Assembly: GCA_910586175.1 (NCBI GenBank)
Contig: CAJUIJ010000091.1
Span: 1 to 9,387, forward strand
From: an uncultured Muribaculaceae bacterium
GTDB taxonomy: Bacteria; Bacteroidota; Bacteroidia; Bacteroidales; Muribaculaceae
Length of the DNA: 9,387 nt
Direction of reading: 5' to 3'
Shown here: in pieces, positions 6,381-9,387 of the stretch
Layout of the letters: the number at the start of each line of letters is the position of its first letter
Numbering within the stretch: position 1 is the stretch's first letter
Notes under the pieces: generated by a model
Seen by the model: only the letters and a program-made list of their open reading frames with translations
Database searches by the model: none
What the model was told of the DNA's origin: nothing
Position numbers and translations under genes: made by a program

Positions 6381-7286
6381 ATGAAAGAAAAAGTATACGC
6401 AGCCATTGACGTAGGGTCTAACGCAGTGCGCCTGTTGATAAAGAAGGAGGACCCGGATACTGATCGCCCCGATCTGATGTTGAAGAAGGAATTGCTCGTG
6501 AGGGTGCCTTTGCGGCTCGGTTTCGATGTCTTCACCAAAGGGGAGATTTCTGAAGCAAGGGCTGACGACCTCATACGCCTTATGAAAGCATATAAGCAGT
6601 TTATTAAGATTTATAAGGTTGACCGGCTGCGTGCGTGCGCCACTTCTGCAATGCGCGATGCATCCAATGGCCCTGAGATACTTAAGAAGATTAAGAAAGA
6701 GACTGATATCGATATCGACGTGATAGGCGGTGAGGAAGAAGCCCGTATAGTCTACAATAACCATGTGGAGCGAGGGGGGCTTTCTGACGGAGCCTATATG
6801 TTTGTTGATGTCGGCGGTGGTAGCACAGAACTTAATTTCATGGTAGACGGCAGGCTGTTGGCCTCGCGTTCGTTTAATATCGGCACCGTGCGTATGCTAA
6901 CCGGCAAGGTGCGAAAGGGAGAGTTTGACAATTTAACTGAGTTTCTGATGCCTATTGCCGATAAATACCCGGAGATAACTATAATCGGGTCAGGTGGCAA
7001 TATAAACAAGATCTATAAGCTTGCTAAGGAAAAAAATTCAGACGACAAGTCGATAAGCGTTGCCGAGCTATCACGCATCTATCATGTGTTGAAACCCCTC
7101 AGCGTGGAGCAGCGCATAGACCGCTATGCCATGCGTGCCGACAGGGCAGACGTGATTATACCGGCAGCAGAGATTTTCCTGAATATAGCCTCTACTCTCT
7201 GTGTAGAAAAAATAGTGGTTCCAAAAATCGGCGTGGCCGATGGTATAATAGACGGTCTCTATCTCGCTGACCATCCGGCAAATTAA
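6381..7286 (+). CDS. ppx: Ppx/GppA-family exopolyphosphatase (short form)
   Basis: Members of this ASKHA-fold family remove terminal phosphate from polyphosphate or hydrolyse pppGpp. Position next to ppk favours the polyphosphate role, but sequence alone does not rule out pppGpp. The 301 residues show the full catalytic core: first phosphate loop IDVGSNAVRLLI (9-20), ACATSAMRDASNG (85-97), GGEEEAR (116-122) with Glu119 the likely catalytic base, second phosphate loop FVDVGGGSTEL (141-151), IGTVRM (167-172) and IGSGGNINKI (202-211). It lacks the C-terminal HD-like domain of the roughly 500-residue enterobacterial Ppx and GppA, as many Bacteroidota and actinobacterial homologues do. The ATG at 6381 directly precedes the conserved core and has no Shine-Dalgarno. 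No separate promoter is evident in the 70-base gap after ppk, so co-transcription is likely. Confidence 0.93.
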   Translation: MKEKVYAAIDVGSNAVRLLIKKEDPDTDRPDLMLKKELLVRVPLRLGFDVFTKGEISEARADDLIRLMKAYKQFIKIYKVDRLRACATSAMRDASNGPEILKKIKKETDIDIDVIGGEEEARIVYNNHVERGGLSDGAYMFVDVGGGSTELNFMVDGRLLASRSFNIGTVRMLTGKVRKGEFDNLTEFLMPIADKYPEITIIGSGGNINKIYKLAKEKNSDDKSISVAELSRIYHVLKPLSVEQRIDRYAMRADRADVIIPAAEIFLNIASTLCVEKIVVPKIGVADGIIDGLYLADHPAN

Positions 7287-7334
7287 CAAATGATCAATAT
7301 CCCATAATGACAATATGACATTATACTAAAATAT

Positions 7335-7374
7335 AAAAAGACATCAAGGATAAAAATCCAAGATGTCTTTTTTT
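7335..7374. terminator. Two-way intrinsic terminator between ppx and htpG
   Basis: The outer stem AAAAAGACATC (7335-7345) pairs with GATGTCTTTTT (7362-7372), and the inner stem GGAT (7348-7351) pairs with ATCC (7356-7359) around AAAA, with an AA/AA internal mismatch between them. On the plus strand it ends in seven T. On the minus strand the flanking A run becomes five T. It can therefore end both ppx (stop 48 bases upstream) and htpG (stop 18 bases past the structure on its side). Confidence 0.85.
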
Positions 7375-7392
7375 GATTGTAAGAGTGTCAGA

Positions 7393-9387
7393 TCAAAGAA
7401 GTTTAACAGAACGTTCTATAAAGGCATTGAGAGCTTCTCCCTTAAGCAGGCCATTTTGCAGCAGTGCAAGGTCGATAAGCTGTTTCACCTTGGGCTGAGT
7501 AGATGCATACTCTTTCATGATGCGTTCCTCCTCATTGCGCTTCTGTTCCACTTCCTTTTCCTTTTCGCCGATTGTGGTGCGCAACGGGGCTTTCTCTGTT
7601 TCATCTTTCTTATCGTTGATCTCCTTGCGGGTTGCCTCAATCTCATTGTTGAGTGTTTCTATGGCAGCACGCACCGGCACTATTTCGTTTTCGAGAGATG
7701 CCTTGCCCTCTTCGATTATCTTCTTCACCACCGGCTGCTCTGTGTTGACCACCAACGCATACATGTTGGGCATCTGGCCGTAGAAGTTCATGCCCGGCTG
7801 CATTGCCGCCATATCTTTCATGCGTCGCATCATCTCGTTTTGCGTCACTGTGGCCGGTGCTGCATCTGCACCGACTGCCGAGTATTCCACTATGAAGTTG
7901 GTGTCCTTTATTTCGGGCAACTGACTGCGGAACATGCCTGTGAGTATATCTGCCTCAAGAGGGGAGAGCTTGGCATTGTCGGCATCAGCCTTAGGTATAA
8001 GACGTTCGGGAGTGTCGGAGTCAACGCGCACAAATCTTGTCTTCTCAAGCTTGCTTTCGAGGAAGTGGATGAGATGCTGGTCAAGTTGTCCGTTCATCAG
8101 CAGCACGTCATAGCCTTTCTCCTCAGCTCCCTTCACATATGCATACTGTGTGGTCTTGTCGTTGCAGTAGATATACACTACAGTGTCTTCGCGGTCGGTC
8201 TGCGAAGCTTCCACGAGTTTGCGGTATTCTTCGAGAGTGTAGTAATTGTCGTTTACGTCGCGAAGCAGGAAGAATTTCTTGGATGCCTCGTAGAATTTTT
8301 CGTCCGTGAGCATTCCATATTTGATGAAGACCTCGATGTCGGGCCATTTCTGTTCGAATGTCTTACGGTCATCCTTGAACATACGGTCCAATTTCTCAGC
8401 GACTTTCTTCGATATGTAGCCTGATATCTTCTTCACCTGCTGGTCAGCCTGAAGATAACTTCGGCTCACATTCAGGGGGATGTCGGGTGAGTCAATCACG
8501 CCTTGCATCAGCATCATGAACTCCGGCACAACTCCCTCCACCTGGTCTGTCACAAACACTTGGTTGCAATATAGCTGTATGCGGTTCTTGCGGATATCTA
8601 TGTCTGTCTTTATCTTGGGGAAATAGAGTATGCCGGTCAGGTTGAAGGGATAGTCCACGTTGAGGTGAATCCAGAACAATGGATCTTCTTCGTCCGGATG
8701 AAGTTCATGATAGAACTCCATGTAATCTTTGTCGGTGAGTTCAGATGGCTTTTTTGTCCAGAGCGGTTCGGTAGCGTTGACCACATTGTCTTCTTCCGTA
8801 TCGGTCATCTTGCCATCTTTCCACTCCTGCTTCTTGCCGCTGATTACCGGCACCGGCAGGAAACGGCAATATTTCTTCAGCAGCGCATCTATGCGAATCT
8901 GCTCAAGAAATTCCTTGTTGTCATCGTCGATATAAAGTATGATATCTGTGCCTCGCTCCTTCTTGTCGGTGGGCTGCATCTCAAATTCAGGGCTGCCGTC
9001 GCAAGTCCATTCCACACCCTCGGCACCTTCCTTGTATGAGAGTGAGCGTATCACGACTTTTTTAGACACCATAAATGCAGAATAGAATCCAAGTCCGAAA
9101 TGCCCGATTATGGAGTTGGCCGTATCCTTATACTTCTCGAGAAATTCCTCTGCACCTGAAAATGCAATCTGGTTGATGTATTTTTCAATGTCGCCGGCAT
9201 CCATGCCTATGCCATGGTCTGACACTGTGAGTGTGCCAGCCTCTTTGTCAATTTTGACACACACCTTGAGGTCGCCAAGTTCGCCCTTGAACTCGCCGAA
9301 CGATGCAAGCGTGCGGATTTTCTGTGTGGCATCTATGGCGTTCGATACAAGCTCACGCAGAAATATCTCATGGTCACTGTATAGGAA
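7393..9387 (-). CDS. htpG: Molecular chaperone HtpG (Hsp90), N-terminus cut by window edge
   Basis: HtpG is the bacterial Hsp90, a cytoplasmic dimeric ATP-driven chaperone. The reading frame stays open to the right edge, giving 664 residues. Codons before the GTG at 9264 are plainly coding (FLYSDHEIFLRELVSNAIDA), so that GTG is internal. About 20 N-terminal residues are missing, which would give a normal Bacteroidota length near 680. Counted from the first visible residue, the ATPase domain shows Glu12 (catalytic), Asn16 and Asp19 in the N box, DHGIGM at 57-62, GHFGLGF at 95-101 and GTDI at 146-149. The middle domain has the ATP-contacting arginine in NVSRSYLQ (Arg309). The C-terminal dimerisation domain contains a long charged helical stretch at about 559-627, likely a coiled coil. 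The gene ends in ERSVKLL. Its promoter lies outside the window. Confidence 0.97.
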   Translation of the reverse strand, partial: FLYSDHEIFLRELVSNAIDATQKIRTLASFGEFKGELGDLKVCVKIDKEAGTLTVSDHGIGMDAGDIEKYINQIAFSGAEEFLEKYKDTANSIIGHFGLGFYSAFMVSKKVVIRSLSYKEGAEGVEWTCDGSPEFEMQPTDKKERGTDIILYIDDDNKEFLEQIRIDALLKKYCRFLPVPVISGKKQEWKDGKMTDTEEDNVVNATEPLWTKKPSELTDKDYMEFYHELHPDEEDPLFWIHLNVDYPFNLTGILYFPKIKTDIDIRKNRIQLYCNQVFVTDQVEGVVPEFMMLMQGVIDSPDIPLNVSRSYLQADQQVKKISGYISKKVAEKLDRMFKDDRKTFEQKWPDIEVFIKYGMLTDEKFYEASKKFFLLRDVNDNYYTLEEYRKLVEASQTDREDTVVYIYCNDKTTQYAYVKGAEEKGYDVLLMNGQLDQHLIHFLESKLEKTRFVRVDSDTPERLIPKADADNAKLSPLEADILTGMFRSQLPEIKDTNFIVEYSAVGADAAPATVTQNEMMRRMKDMAAMQPGMNFYGQMPNMYALVVNTEQPVVKKIIEEGKASLENEIVPVRAAIETLNNEIEATRKEINDKKDETEKAPLRTTIGEKEKEVEQKRNEEERIMKEYASTQPKVKQLIDLALLQNGLLKGEALNAFIERSVKLL

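Noticed and set aside
7363..8424. A 353-codon open frame on the plus strand, opposite htpG
   Set aside because: It is antisense to a clear htpG. Its translation is rich in Leu, Phe, His and Cys without any domain, as expected from reading highly biased codons backwards, and its start lies inside the terminator.
9262..9264. GTG at 9264 as the htpG start
   Set aside because: The 41 in-frame codons upstream encode the invariant Hsp90 N box (ELVSNAIDA), which is essential for ATP binding, so the true start is beyond the window.
1..9387. CRISPR arrays, tRNA or rRNA genes, insertion sequences, phage genes or known defence genes
   Set aside because: No regularly spaced repeats, cloverleaf-like segments, transposase motifs or defence domains were seen. 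The window is almost fully occupied by housekeeping genes.

Overview
The window reads as chromosomal core sequence from a member of the Bacteroidota, most likely order Bacteroidales and possibly a gut lineage such as Muribaculaceae or Bacteroidaceae (family placement is inference). Three things point there: the HtpG, PPK1 and Tex proteins have Bacteroidales-like sequence; intergenic regions carry matches to the Bacteroides-type promoter (-33 TTTG, -7 TAnnTTTG); and most starts lack a Shine-Dalgarno sequence. Base composition looks even across the genes. I see no mobile element, CRISPR array, tRNA, rRNA or obvious foreign insert.

Layout from left to right: (1) tex (+), an RNA-binding transcription-accessory protein, preceded by about 130 bases with two candidate -7 boxes. 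(2) A small lipoprotein gene of unknown function (-), converging on tex with a 9-base gap. (3) A 237-base spacer holding three inverted repeats and a probable terminator. (4) A LolC/LolE-type (FtsX superfamily) ABC permease gene (-). (5) A 141-base divergent control region with a near-perfect Bacteroides-type promoter whose predicted start point falls at the permease ATG, plus hairpins in the presumed leader of the next gene. (6) ppk1 (+) and ppx (+), 70 bases apart, a probable polyphosphate operon. (7) A strong two-way terminator. (8) htpG (-), the bacterial Hsp90, whose first 20 or so codons lie beyond the right edge.

How the genes may work together: PPK1 makes polyphosphate from ATP and the short Ppx/GppA-type enzyme removes phosphate from it, so the pair sets polyphosphate level. 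HtpG and Tex are housekeeping stress and expression factors with no clear link to that pathway. The permease has no LolD-type ATPase beside it in the window. It lies in the same orientation as the lipoprotein gene, but a terminator-like structure separates them.

I found no convincing undescribed system. The best leads are regulatory: a predicted leaderless permease mRNA, alternative hairpins ahead of ppk, a structured leader ahead of the unknown lipoprotein, and a coiled-coil stretch in the C-terminal part of HtpG.
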